Source of the DNA: Jaapia argillacea MUCL 33604 | Taxonomy: Eukaryota > Basidiomycota > Agaricomycetes > Jaapiales > Jaapiaceae | Direction: 5' to 3' | NCBI GenBank assembly: GCA_000697665.1 | Contig: KL197711.1 | Location: 1,658,553-1,722,552 of the forward strand | DNA: 64,000 bases | In this document: positions 46,349-57,519 of the stretch, piece after piece | Layout of the letters: the number at the start of each line of letters is the position of its first letter | Position numbering within the stretch: position 1 is the stretch's first letter | Made by a program: the position numbers and the translations under genes | Notes under the pieces: generated by a model | What the model was told of the DNA's origin: nothing | The model's input: only the letters and a program-made list of their open reading frames with translations | The model's database searches: none

Positions 46349-49300
46349 ATGCTATCCGCCACCGACTCGCCAAAATCCCCGAATTTCGTCGTCGATTTAG
46401 AGGACGACGACAACGAGACCGCCTCACAAAGATCCATATCCCTGTCTTCACCTGCGGTATCACCTAGAGAATCCCTCACTGGACCCAGTACCGCCAAATA
46501 CACATCGTTTCCAGCATGGACCTCCGACCGTCGTGAATCAAGACCCTTCACAATAGACACTGACTTGACTTCCGAACCGGACAATGCTAGCTTTGACACT
46601 CATGATTTCCGCACACGGGAGAGCTCCATATCATCTGCTTCAGCCTCACTTTATGAGGAGTCAAAGTCGGGGACGTTACCCACGTATCCTCCGCCACCCA
46701 CCGGTGGAGATCCAGGCAGGGAGTCAGTGACCTCCTTCTCATCGACGTCCTCGAAGAAGGCACGACCAGAGTCCTTTCTATTTGACCTTAGGGAGCCCCT
46801 GATACTGGGCATTGCGTTAGTCGACTTCAATCATTTGGTGAGCCTCACTACCGGCGTTGCAAGGCTCGTACTCTTATTGACTTTCGTTCTTTTCAGGTCG
46901 GGCCCAAGATCGAGTTCTCTATGGGGGATGTCTTCGACGATGAAGAGGTCGTGAAGATACTTCCATTTCTTGCTCTTCCTGATGGTGCCCATCTGGTATG
47001 ACCATCCTCTCTTCCAGTCGCGAAGCGAATTCACCCGTACATATTTGAATAGAGCCATGAAGATTACTCCTACTTCCATCTTGTTCCAGCCACCCCAAAT
47101 CCTACAACAGTGTTCGGTATATCGTACGTCCTTCAAATTCGTGCAGACGCCAGGAGACCTTGACGTGCCTGTCAGGTGTAACCGACAAATTGCAGCCTCT
47201 TCGTTGTTGGTGAAGGATATTGATGTGACGCGCTCCACAGTGCAGAAGGCTGTGGTTATTCTTGCGGCCAAGCCAATATTTGGTCTCCTAAGGTCAGTAA
47301 GACGTTGCCGCCTCCGATGCAGTTATAAATTTTCTTCTAGAGACCGACTAGGCGTCATTACCCAAGCGTTATTTAGTCAGAGGTAGGCCCTCTGCTTTGA
47401 TATAGTGCCCCTAGGTCACCCTCTTACCCCACATCAGGGATTTCCGAGAAACAGACATACTCGTTGACTTCTACACATCGCTGGAGTCTTCCGTAAGGTC
47501 GCAACTCACCGAGAGTGGTTTATATATGGGTCAGTGTTATGAAGCCTCTCTTGTCACACAAATCCCTCAACGTTTGCCTCTCAGGAACTAGTCTGTAAGT
47601 ATCATCAGTTCAAGCGAGATACAATCTCATTATAACAATGTATTTCTAGTCGAGAGCTCGTCCACCACTTCCGACAAAGGACATTGGTTCTGCTCAAGGC
47701 TCTTATACTCCAAAAGAAGGTAAACATGTTCAACCCTCAGCTGTTTCAATATCCAACCAAGGTGCATGGAAATTTCAGATCATGTTCTACGGACATCCTG
47801 TCGAGAAACTCTGCACGTACCAATATTCGCTGATATCGCTTATCCCAGGCAAGTCCCTGCTCACACCTTCACCTGAGATATTCTTACTGACACTGACACT
47901 CAGGTCTTCTCCATACTCTTGAGGATTGTGGCTCTCCTCCACTGGCGAACCGTGCACCTACCCTCACTCGGCCTACAACATTGCGGACGTCAAATCGGAC
48001 TAGCTTAATGAATTACCTCGGCCTCCCATTGGATTTATTCGGCAAAGTAAGGCACTGTTTAACACACATTCTCCTCGAGTAGAGGTCTTATTTGGCATTA
48101 GGACGCATTCTTCCAGCCATATCTACCTTTGCAGCAACTGGATATGCTCAAAGAAACGAAGAGTTGGTTGTGCGGATGTACGAATGCTATCGTCACTTCG
48201 CAGAAGGTTGTTGACCTCCTCGTAAATGTGAGTGCAGCTTGAGTTCGGTTATTTGAGCTGTCTTTTCACCTGGTCTCCTGTTCCCTGCCGCGTAGATCGA
48301 GACGGGACACTTCGAGTTTCGGGATCCCACACTGGAACGTGTTGCGGGGCTTACAGCTGCAGACAGGAAATGGATGGACGAGATCGTACGAGACGTGAAC
48401 GACGGCTGGGATGAGTCTGACCCCACACGGCCGGTGGGCATGCAGTGAGTCACCAAGATACGGCACGGAGCTCGAGGTATGGTAATAACATGTGTCTTCT
48501 AGATTCAAAGGTAGTGATGATTATCTCCGGTCGAAAGTAAGGTTACTTGCTCGATAAATCTCAAAACTGCTGACTGAGCTCCTCATTCTAGTTCGAAGAG
48601 TACATATCCTCTGCGCTGGCTGCCGTGAAATACGCCGATTTCTTGTCGAAAGGCGAAAGCAATGGAGTCATCATCACCGGGGCATCGGGTCAGTGCTATG
48701 TCATCTTCAACGAGGTATCGTTTCGACTGACGAATTTACCTCCCAGCTGCCGATTCCAATGCGATCCAAGACTACAACCCAATATGGATCGCCGAGTTCA
48801 AAAAGACGAACGCCTATGATGTTTGGCAGCGAGTGACGGACCCTACGCTATTCGACATCATCGAGCCACGGTTAGTACATATTGCCCCGCTATCTAACGG
48901 CGTGATACTAAGCTTTCGTCAGGCACCCTTGTAATGGCAAACCCTCCGTTGTTGCCGATCTCGGCTTGCGGCTTCAGGAAGGCATCCAAGAATTGAAGTT
49001 GGAGCAACAATTAGCCCCCACTCGCGAAGCTATCTCCCGAACCATCACTGCCGGCTCCGCCCGATTTTTCGGGGCCGTTGAAGGCGTTCGTGGTCGTTGG
49101 GCTCAACGCGCCGCAAGTTCATCCTCTGTCAATTCGATGACTTCTCCCCAAAGTTTGACCGCCTCGGCTGAGTTACCCGCAATCCAGGACGGGGGTTCAA
49201 ACAAATCTTTGCCGACCTCACCAAATGCCGCCATGCCCGAGTCCCCGAGAGCTCAGTCCCTATCTCCAGCAGTGGCTCCAGTGCGACCCATCGCGGTAAC

Positions 49301-49652
49301 CGCCACCCAAGCAGCCACTGAAGCGAAGGCCGCCCTCGGTGCCTTGGGCGCCGGAATTGGATCTTTCTTTTCTGCGCGTGCATCCCGATTCTCGTCCGTT
49401 CCGTCATTCACCTCGTCACGTCCTGTGGATCCATCGCAGGCGGCGGCGACTCCCCCTGTACCAACAAAAGAGACGAGTGTAACGCCTACTACCAACCCAA
49501 GCTCCTTTTCCTCTCCGATCTTTTCGGCAGGAGGACATAGCTCCTCCGCGTTGTCCACGGGACAAAGTCGTCAATCATTGGATTCGTTTAGACACAAGGA
49601 CTCGGATAGTCTGCACAGTGGGGAGGGAGAGCCAGCTGGCATGGCTCTTTGA
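46349..49652 (+). CDS. AVL9: AVL9 family DENN-domain protein (late secretory pathway)
   Basis: Large multi-exon gene of roughly 900 residues. A Ser/Glu-rich disordered N-terminus precedes GIALVDFNHLVGPKIEFSMG, the start of the AVL9 DENN domain; then SYFHLVPATPNPTTVFGISC, VQKAVVILAAKPIFG, DRLGVITQALFSQRDFRETD, MFYGHPVEKLCTYQYSLISL and IPGLLHTLEDCGSPPLANRA follow in the family's order. After the DENN region come GKDAFFQPYLPLQQLDMLKE, WLCGCTNAIVTSQKVVDLLV, IETGHFEFRDPTLERVAGLT and an Ala/Ser/Pro-rich C-terminus. In yeast, Avl9 works in exocytic transport from the Golgi; DENN proteins usually act on Rab GTPases. The start is the ATG at 46349. Cytosolic or peripheral membrane location is expected. 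Confidence 0.9.
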
Positions 49653-49784
49653 GATTTAACACCACTATCAATTTCACGTTTGACGTTCCTGTTCGATTCA
49701 TTCTTGCAATATCCATGACCACACTATATTTCCGTTCGTCATCACGTCTTATCATACATACCCTGCACCACGTACACATCATAC

Positions 49785-51226
49785 CTAACGATGACTAGAT
49801 TTGACCGCAAATTTGTATCCTTCGCCTCGATCCAAATATACGACCTTCTTGTCCAACCCAGCCTTAGTCATCTGTTCTTGGAAATCCTAGAAGGTAATGG
49901 ATACATAGGCTCCCTGGATCAGTATTAGACTCACCTTGAGAGGGCTTAGGAAAACATCTGGCGTTTTTTATGAAGGTCAGCGCGAGCTGCTGGTGAAGTT
50001 ACTGCCTTACCGTAGTCATCATAATGAATCGGGATGGTGACGTCTGGTTGTATCAGGTGCACTAATTGGATACCTTGTAGAGCATCCATAGTGACCATCA
50101 ACAGTGGGACGCTAGGACCAGGAAGGGTCGTTCCACCTGCATAACCGTCGTAAAAGGGAGGAGATAAATGAATGTAATAAATGAACCTGTTCTGAGGACG
50201 CACCAAGGTGAATGAGCATCAAGTCAACATGGGGGTACTTCACTGGGATGTCCTTCAAGTCATCGACGAAGAGCGTGTCGCCAGAAATGTAGATTCGGTA
50301 GCCCATGTTGACGTCTTCACCACTCTCAGTCTCTTCGCCTAGTTCAACCATCCATCCATTTGTAGGGGGCACAGCCGCGGCGAGTTCGTTAAGTTTCTCA
50401 AGGAGCCCAAATGGACCTGGGGGCACATGTTTCCCCGGCATGGCGGTGACTTTGACACATTTCTTGGCACCCGACGTTGAACCGGAGGGAGAGATATGGA
50501 CGAGGCAGGAGCTCCACGTATCCAATGGGGTCACCTCGGTAAAGTTCTCAGAGGATGGTGTCTTGGATGTGAGGGCGTGATGAGCATGAGGAGTGGTGAT
50601 GATCGGGAGATCACGACGGAGAACGTCTTCAACCTAATGAGCAATCAATTGTTAGACTTTCTTCGATACTGATCTCCAGAAAGACATACAAGCTGGTCAA
50701 AGTGATCTGCATGATAGTGAGAAAGCAAGACGAGGTCGATTCGGGGGAGGTCATAGATGTTTACGGCGGGATTTGTCACCCTCGTTCCGGTTACTCCTGG
50801 CCCCAAGTGTACGTGATCTGGGGGAGATGTAATTAGATGCAACGACGCAGGAGACATGTTTACCTCCCGCATGGAGGAAACTTGGGTCGGTTCAGTGCCC
50901 TATTGGGTCGTTATAGGTCAAAGCAAGGGTCAACGAACTTTGGATCGGTCATGATTCGGATCCCGTCCCACTCAAAGATGGTTGTAGCATTTCCAACGAA
51001 ATACAACTGAGCGTTGTTTGCAACAATATCCTTGTCATCAGGATGGACCTGATGGAGATTGGGTAAAAAGTGCACAAAGCACCGATGATCAAGAGCGAAC
51101 CTTCAAAGTGGTAGGCTCAGGAAGAGCAGGCTTCGTGGCAATGGGAAATTGCCCCTGTCCCTGATCGTGAGGAGAGGGGCGGTATGGTGGCTTCACGGCA
51201 TCGGGGTCGACAGTTATATGTTGCAT
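49785..51226 (-). CDS. Metallo-beta-lactamase fold hydrolase
   Basis: Minus-strand gene of about 380 residues. The zinc-binding signature is intact: LVLLSHYHADHFDQL (H-x-H-x-D-H), with later metal ligands likely in GYRIYISGDTLFVDDLKDIP (Asp) and TIPIHYDDY (His). Other markers are LYFVGNATTIFEWDGIRIMT, DPNFLHAGDHVHLGPGVTGT and VDLMLIHLGGTTLPGPSVPL. The general fold is that of UlaG- or NAPE-PLD-like hydrolases rather than true lactamases; the substrate cannot be told. No signal peptide follows from the start chosen (MQHITVDPDAVKPPYRP); an upstream in-frame frame up to 51403 contains a hydrophobic stretch and another ATG, so an N-terminal extension is possible. It converges on AVL9 with only about 130 bases between stops. 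Confidence 0.88.
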
Positions 51227-51743
51227 TGTGTTCAAGACTCTCGCGCTCAACTGGAAACGGCGGCGCGACTTGAAGCTTGAAGGTAGAACGAGGAAGATGA
51301 TGATGACGCCTTCACAATCGTCAAAGCTCGGACTAAAGGTGAACGAAGGCACGACGGCATGACGAAACGAAGTCGGTCTTGTGCCCCTGTGAACGAAATG
51401 CATCCTGGTATTCCGAGGTAAAAGTACACCAAGTTATCCCAAAGTTATCATCCAATCCGAATTATTGGGGAAGCGCAGGTGGCAGAAGCGAAGAAAACGG
51501 GCTAGAAAAAAGCTACTCGAACAACAAGGGGTGACAGTCGAGTACAAGCCAAGATGAGATGGAGAGCTACTAGGACGCACATACATATAAGAATGCACAG
51601 ACGAAATCCATGTCGACGCGCCAAACTGACAAGCCCAGCCAAGAACCACCCTCGGAGACCGATGTACTTGATTCCTACAACTCTATCCTGTATGATTATA
51701 CTGTGCCCATGTAGAGTACCCATGTCTGGCGTCACTGCCTGGA
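51227..51743. other. Intergenic, nothing recognised
   Basis: About 0.5 kb between the 3' end of the third phosphate transporter and the 5' end of the metallo-hydrolase (both minus strand). It should contain the hydrolase promoter. No gene is seen. Confidence 0.45.
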
Positions 51744-54335
51744 TCACCGTACGTCTGATCTTGAGGACCCTGAGGTTGAGGCATACTGGGGATGCTCTCT
51801 CGGGTCAAAATCCTCGCCGCGATAAGCAGATCTTGGGTTCAAGAAGCGTTCGTCGTGTCCTTTCAGAAGGTTAGCCTTCTCTAACCTCTCTCCATTTCGC
51901 AATCGAGTTCTCACCTGTCCCGAAACGCTCGTCATTTTCCCCTCTTGGTACGGGGGGAGGAGGTTCTGTAATGAATGACGATCAGCCGCTGAAAGGTAGC
52001 CGGCCTTTGAGGTGTCGCACCTGTCACAAAACCAACTTGTTCCTCAAACGACAGATCCTCTAGCGAGCGGTCCCTCGTTTCCTCCAAGAAGTACGTTGCG
52101 ACAAGCCCAGTGAATGTAAACACAGCGAATATACCCAAGCTAAATGGCAGTTTAGCAACGAATCTGGCAAAACCGAGAAAGCGAACAACTCACAGATCTT
52201 TCACAAATTTGCCCGTCCCTCCCTTGTCCATGAGCTTCAAAAACGACACCTGAGAAACGATGGCACCCAATTTCCCAGCAGCGGCGCATATACCGTGGAC
52301 GGTGGACCTATAACGCGTAGGGAACATTTCTCCAGGCATGATGAAGGTCGTAACGTTGGGCCCGAAGTTTTGGAAAAAGTTGGCAAAGCAGTATAGGGCA
52401 ATGAAGACATTTTGAGTGGATTTCGTTGCACTTAATTTTTCAAAGGACGTAGCTATCCAAATCGAATCGGTCATCAAATCAAAATCACGGCCAAATGGAA
52501 ATGGGCTTACACATGATTACGAGCAGCAGAGTCAGAGCAGTAAACCCAAGCATCTGAATTCTCCACCTGCCTCCCCAAGGCTTATCCACGCAATACCAGG
52601 CTGCAAGGTAACCAGGAAGGAGTCCCCCAAAGGCGAAGATTAGATTGTGAACGCAGACTAGCCAAAGATAGTCGTATGACGAGGAGGCGGTCCCAAGGCC
52701 AGATGACACAGGCTGGCAACCAGAGACTGTGGGACTCGATATCGGAGTGTTTGGAATGGATGGAATGGATGGGGCCTTTGGACCATAATAATGAAGTGCC
52801 GACAGAATGTAATATGTATTGAGGCCCATCCCATAAAACGCGATCTGTATCAAACAGTCGGTCACCACAGAATTGTTTATCAAGGATCAAACGCAACTCA
52901 CGTCGAACGATAGCCACGACCAAGCAGCACAAATGAGAGTGACAACTCTGTTTGAATGTTGTGGATCGCCAAAGTAATTTTTGAAATCCTCCCATGATGC
53001 TTGGGGAACGTCAAGCTTTATCGGCAGCTCGGAAGGATCATAGCGGAATCGATCGAGAGAAAGGTGTATCGCCACATCCTGTTCAGCCCTCTGAATGTTC
53101 CGCTTGATGTCCAAGGTGAATCTCGTGGTTTCAGGTATCGTGAATCTGAACCAAAGCGCAAAGACGCATGGGATACACCCCATCCCAATAACCAGCCTCC
53201 ATAGATAATCTATGTGGTCCAAATGAGGGATGGAATCTCTCGTTTCAATTGCGTGTCGGTAAGCAGAGAGGACGATGACAGAGACGATAGTGGCAACTAA
53301 TCACCCTCGTGATATCAGCAACAATGTAACAGCAAGGTATAGAAGTTGATACGCACATAGGTTGCCAAGTCCTTGCGCGGCGAATACAGCTGTCATGAGA
53401 CGACCTCGGAACGTCGTGCCAGAGAATTCGGACACGATGATGGCACTTAAAGGGTAATCCCCACCTATGCCCACCCCCATCTATCCAATAATATGAGAGA
53501 ATGACGAGGGACAGGTAGAGAACAGAGAGCTCACGATGATACGCCAGAAGATGAGGACGCCGATCAAGTTGATGGCGTGTCCTCCTGCAGCGATGGCTTG
53601 GCAGAAGGTGGCGGTGATGATGATGAGCAGCTCGACTCCGTCTAGTAGTGGGGGTAATGAGGGTCGTGTCTCATGGAGTCGCTCGGAGAAGGTAGACACA
53701 TACACATCTTTTTACGGCCAATCTGGTCTGCTAACCAGCCGAAAAAGAGCTGGCCAAAGAAGTTTCCCACAGGCGATGCAATCTATTTGTGATAAAACCA
53801 TCCAGTTGAGACGACGCAAGTGTTTGACGAGAGGTCATAAGGACTCACCTTCAAACCTAGGTCCTGCGACGCGCTCAAACCTCGCCAAAACCGGAGCTTT
53901 TAGAAATCCAAAGGAAGAAGGAAGTGAGGCTATCGACTCACTCATATTCTCGTACCAATTGCCATTTATGTTGACATTGGTGCGACATGACCCATACACG
54001 TCCCCAATCATCACCGCAGCGATGTTGATAGCGAAGATATCGTACGCGTCCGTGAAGAATCCAGCAGCAGCAACCCAAGCTACCTTCTTGTGAAATCGAG
54101 TACTGTTGACCAGTACACCGGAAGTTACTAAGAGTTGGACAGAAACATATTGGATTGATTGAACTTACGGTTCTTCTTGTTCATCGAGAGCCTGTAGAAG
54201 AGCTCTTCGCCGCTCGTCCAGGAGAACGATACGTCGCGGTCGATTCTGCTGTGGATGTTGATAGCGAGGTTTTAGTCGGGGATCCGGAGGAGGAGGAGGG
54301 TATTGATGCATATCCCGAGGGCTACGGTCTGACAT
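51744..54335 (-). CDS. PHO84-type inorganic phosphate:H+ symporter (MFS), third and more distant copy
   Basis: Minus-strand multi-exon gene, about 600 residues, clearly of the phosphate symporter branch but diverged from copies 1 and 2. Motifs: [140 protein letters not shown] and STVHGICAAAGKLGAIVSQV. The N-terminus is longer and Pro/Gln-rich. The segment between helices 7 and 8 is enlarged (PKAPSIPSIPNTPISSPTVS). The C-terminal tail runs through two more exons (EPPPPVPRGENDERFGTG, then NLLKGHDERFLNPRSAYRGE) to TGA 51744-51746. Splice positions only partly match the tandem pair, so it is not a recent duplicate of them. Confidence 0.92.
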
Positions 54336-55289
54336 CGTTCGTGATTGGGCTGGAGAACGACCACTTCGCTGTCGGAGGCTTGAGGCAGTTAGTTGGCCAT
54401 CGTGAGTCTTGATTCAGTCTTTATAAGAGACGTGTCAATCTCAAGCGTCTATACTGGTCCTTGGCAGGAGATAGAAAATAGCAAAGTTCGAACGCCAAGG
54501 GCCAAATGAAAGAATTGCAGTGCTCACACAATAGCGTCGTTCCCTTGATTCGGTGCCGCTAGCACAGCATTTAGCCAGAGAGGCCTTGTCGGGAACAAGG
54601 AGACTAAAAAAAGCGCCGATGCCAGGGTTTTGACCGGGTGCTGCAGGCACGTTCGACGATTCGTCAGACATGATTAGACGCTCGCCGTCCATGTCGGCCA
54701 AGTCTTGGGAATACATTGGATAGATTCGGCGATGTTTTTTCCACACCTCTGCAGAAGTTGCCAACAAACACAACAGACCGGCGTGAATGGTCGCTGAAGT
54801 TGTTTAGTACGCCTGTGTCACGGTGTTCGAGGAATTGGGGATGTATGTGTGCGATCGATATTTCACGAAATTGCGAATGACGGAACTGTTCACAGCCAAC
54901 GAATTCTAACCTTGTAGATCATGCTCAACAGAGGTCACATCGCCCCGAAAATCCGGGAACCCGATCGCAATGCGTGTTGATGATTGGCGTAACACGCCAC
55001 ACCAGTAACGCAAAGCAGTGTGCTTACTGGCCATGCACGGCTGTGTATCATGAGGCGGGTAGGGTAGATGACAACAGTCGGGGGGATGCGGGTACGATGG
55101 TTTAGGAGGAGCAGCAGTGTATTATACTGACGAGATGCCAGACAGTTGGCAGCCTGACCACTGATTTAGGACTCAGAAGGTTGGCGCGAGGAAAGCGAAT
55201 GTGAGGGATGGTAATTGCGAAGCAATCAGAAGTTCACCAGTGTATATGACGTTCTCCACAGCTGGTACGAGGTTTGATGTTGTCCCATG
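54336..55289. other. Promoter region of the third phosphate transporter; a possible small upstream frame
   Basis: About 0.95 kb. A minus-strand frame at 54441-54773 encodes GAFFSLLVPDKASLAKCCAS-like sequence and contains a GTGAGC donor; it could be a 5' leader exon of the transporter or a chance frame. I do not call it a gene. The rest shows nothing recognisable. Confidence 0.35.
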
Positions 55290-56823
55290 CTAAGCACCAA
55301 CACCAACGCTTGCTTGAACAAACGGATACCCATACTCCTCCACCATCCTCTCCTTCCAAGCCATCGCCACCCTCCACTCCTTCTCCACTTTCGGGTCCCT
55401 CTTCAGCCACTGTCGCCGATCCAAAAATATCGGTCTATACCTCCTCCTCCGTGTCGGTTCCGGCTCCAGGTCATCCGGCTCACCATCTGTTTCCAAATGA
55501 ACGTATGGCGAGGGTGTACGACGAGATGATGTCGGTGTTGCTTGGGATCGACGAGGGGTGGTGAGTTGGGATGCAGTGCGTGGACGATGAGGTGTGGATC
55601 TCCCAGCTGCTGGAGAAATGGAGGCCACGTTGAGTGCGGGCTCTTCAGCAGATGTTGGCTCCTCGTCGTCGAGTCGCAGACTTTCCATAGGCACCATCGA
55701 GCCATCCTCCTCCAGTCCTCCTTCGCTCATCGCCATCTGGGTATCTCCATCCTCTTCTACCATCTGCTCTTCTACGGCTCTCCCCTTGCCTTTCGTACTT
55801 GACTTCGAGGGCGAATGTGATAACTTTCGTCGTTTAGTGGGCGTCTCGGGGAATTCACGTCCCTCTCCTCCAACTCCATGCAATTTCTGTTGGCTGAAAG
55901 CCACTTTCCGTTTGTTCGGCGATTTACTCGGGGTAGGGAGTGGTGTCGATGTAGTGGATGATTCTGCTGTTGTTGTACCATTGGTAACGGAGGCTGTGGT
56001 TTTAAGCGCAGATTTGGTTGGCGATTTGGATGGCGATTTGGATGGTGATTTGGAGGGAGACTTGGCTTTCTTGGTAGATTCTTTGAGTTTGGATATTTCT
56101 TCTTCAATACGGGTGGCGAGAGGGGTACAAGTGTCGGTAACGATTGCGAGCAAGTCCTCGAACTCTTCGAGAGGAAGTTTGTATTTTCCCCGAACGTTTG
56201 CTTCCTTGACTCTCGTTAACTATCCGAAAATAAAATCAGCATGTCAGGTTTAATAGCAGTGGCAATTCAACGAACCTTGATCAACCGACACATCCAATAC
56301 AAAATCACACATCTCATCAATGTTCCCTCCTTTTCACTCTGTCCACGAAACTTTCTACTAGCAAGCAATCTCTTTTCCGCGTCCTGCATCCACCCAATGA
56401 CAGTTGGCCCTCTAAGAATCTTATATTCGCGAACGAGGGTTTCATAGCTCGGTTGATAGTCGTCTGGATTAGAAGCTGATGCTGCGAGGACCGACCGAAC
56501 GGTATTCAACGTGGTAGCGAAAATCTTGGGGGCGAGACAAGAGGCGTTCTGAGCCACTTTTTGGGTCACGTCGTTGTTTCCCAACCTACAGAAACCCTAT
56601 GGTCAGTCCATGGCAGAGAGACGGAGCAAATAAAGTGGGAAGCTCACTCTTCTGACGCGATAAACGCGCAAATTGCAGACAATCCTGGAGCACCTTGGCC
56701 TAATTCGTGGCCTGAACCAGGTCCCGTCCTAGCTTTAGCAGTAATCATCAAAGCCTGAGCTTTGATATACGTTTCTTGTTTTCCGCATATCTTTTTGAGG
56801 AGTGCGTCTTGGCTGGGAGCCAT
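55290..56823 (-). CDS. ORC6: Origin recognition complex subunit 6
   Basis: Minus-strand gene of about 445 residues. The N-terminal half is the helical, cyclin-box-like (TFIIB-like) Orc6 domain: LLKKICGKQETYIKAQALMI, GLSAICAFIASEELGNNDVT, KIFATTLNTVRSVLAAS, YETLVREYKILRGPTVIGWM and RCVILYWMCRLIKV. A linker of KSPSKSPSKSPSKSPTKS gives consecutive S-P-x-K sites matching the cyclin-dependent kinase consensus, with more in KSPNKRK and SHSPSKSS. The C-terminus has the short RRYRPIFLDRRQWLKRDPKV element common in Orc6. Role: part of the complex that marks replication origins; the linker predicts CDK control. The promoter carries an ACGCGT box about 55 bases upstream of the start. Confidence 0.88.
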
Positions 56824-57519
56824 GATGAGTGAAGTGAAGAAAGTTGCGATGCGTCGCCACGGTTATTGTGAGGGAGACGCGTTTGTTGAGGGCAGGTGAA
56901 AGCGTGTGCTTCCGCGTTCCCACGTGACTGTAGACGCACACGCGCTCCTACTCCTCAATCTTTTACCTCAACCCCTGCTTACTACTTCGAAATCTTTCTG
57001 CAAAAAGACTCAAGGAGAAATTCTTGGTGTGTGCAACAGCATTCTCGCCATCCACTTCGGATTCCGTATCACCACTCATAGGACATGAACGATCTCGAAG
57101 AGTCAATAAGGCTCTCGAGAGGAGTTTCGCCGCTTGTGATATCAACACCACAGGAACCAATACGTCCACGCATGCTAAAGCCTCATAAATGCGAGGCGAG
57201 AATGGGGAATGGAGAGGGGTAACATGTTTTGGGTATATTGTACTTATTAGACACCAAGCAACCAAACAGAAAAAAACCCCGACATCGTAATTTATATTAA
57301 CCTGGAGGGGGTAGAAAGGACGACGTACGATAAGTTACGAGGTCAACTTTTCCCCACCTCTCATACCTCTCCAAATAAAAATCCTCCATTAGATCCCCTT
57401 CCAATCCCCACGTCCCCTCCCTCCCCCCTCTCTCAACTCAAACTATATCCCTTCCCCACCTTAATCACACCTCAACCCCCCTCCCAACTCGTTCGGCCCC
57501 CACCCCTCCCAAAACCCCC
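56824..57519. other. Intergenic between ORC6 and the DUF3431 gene
   Basis: About 0.7 kb, containing the ORC6 promoter and the 3' flank of the DUF3431 gene. The plus strand from about 57330 on becomes very C-rich, the first block of the second compositional island. No gene is seen. Confidence 0.45.
56877..56882. promoter_or_regulatory. MluI cell-cycle box (ACGCGT) upstream of ORC6
   Basis: ACGCGT 54-59 bases upstream of the ORC6 ATG, in the sequence GAGACGCGTTTG. By analogy with yeast MBF targets it could time ORC6 expression to G1/S; the binding is inferred. Confidence 0.4.

Noticed and set aside
54441-54773. 110-codon minus-strand frame upstream of the third phosphate transporter
   Set aside because: No domain, no splice partner that continues the frame convincingly, and it overlaps the expected promoter. 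Left as an uncertain leader exon.
55594-56253. 219-codon plus-strand frame opposite ORC6
   Set aside because: It mirrors the Ser/Pro/Lys-rich ORC6 linker on the other strand (repeated GDLDGDLDGDL) and has no domain. It is a shadow.
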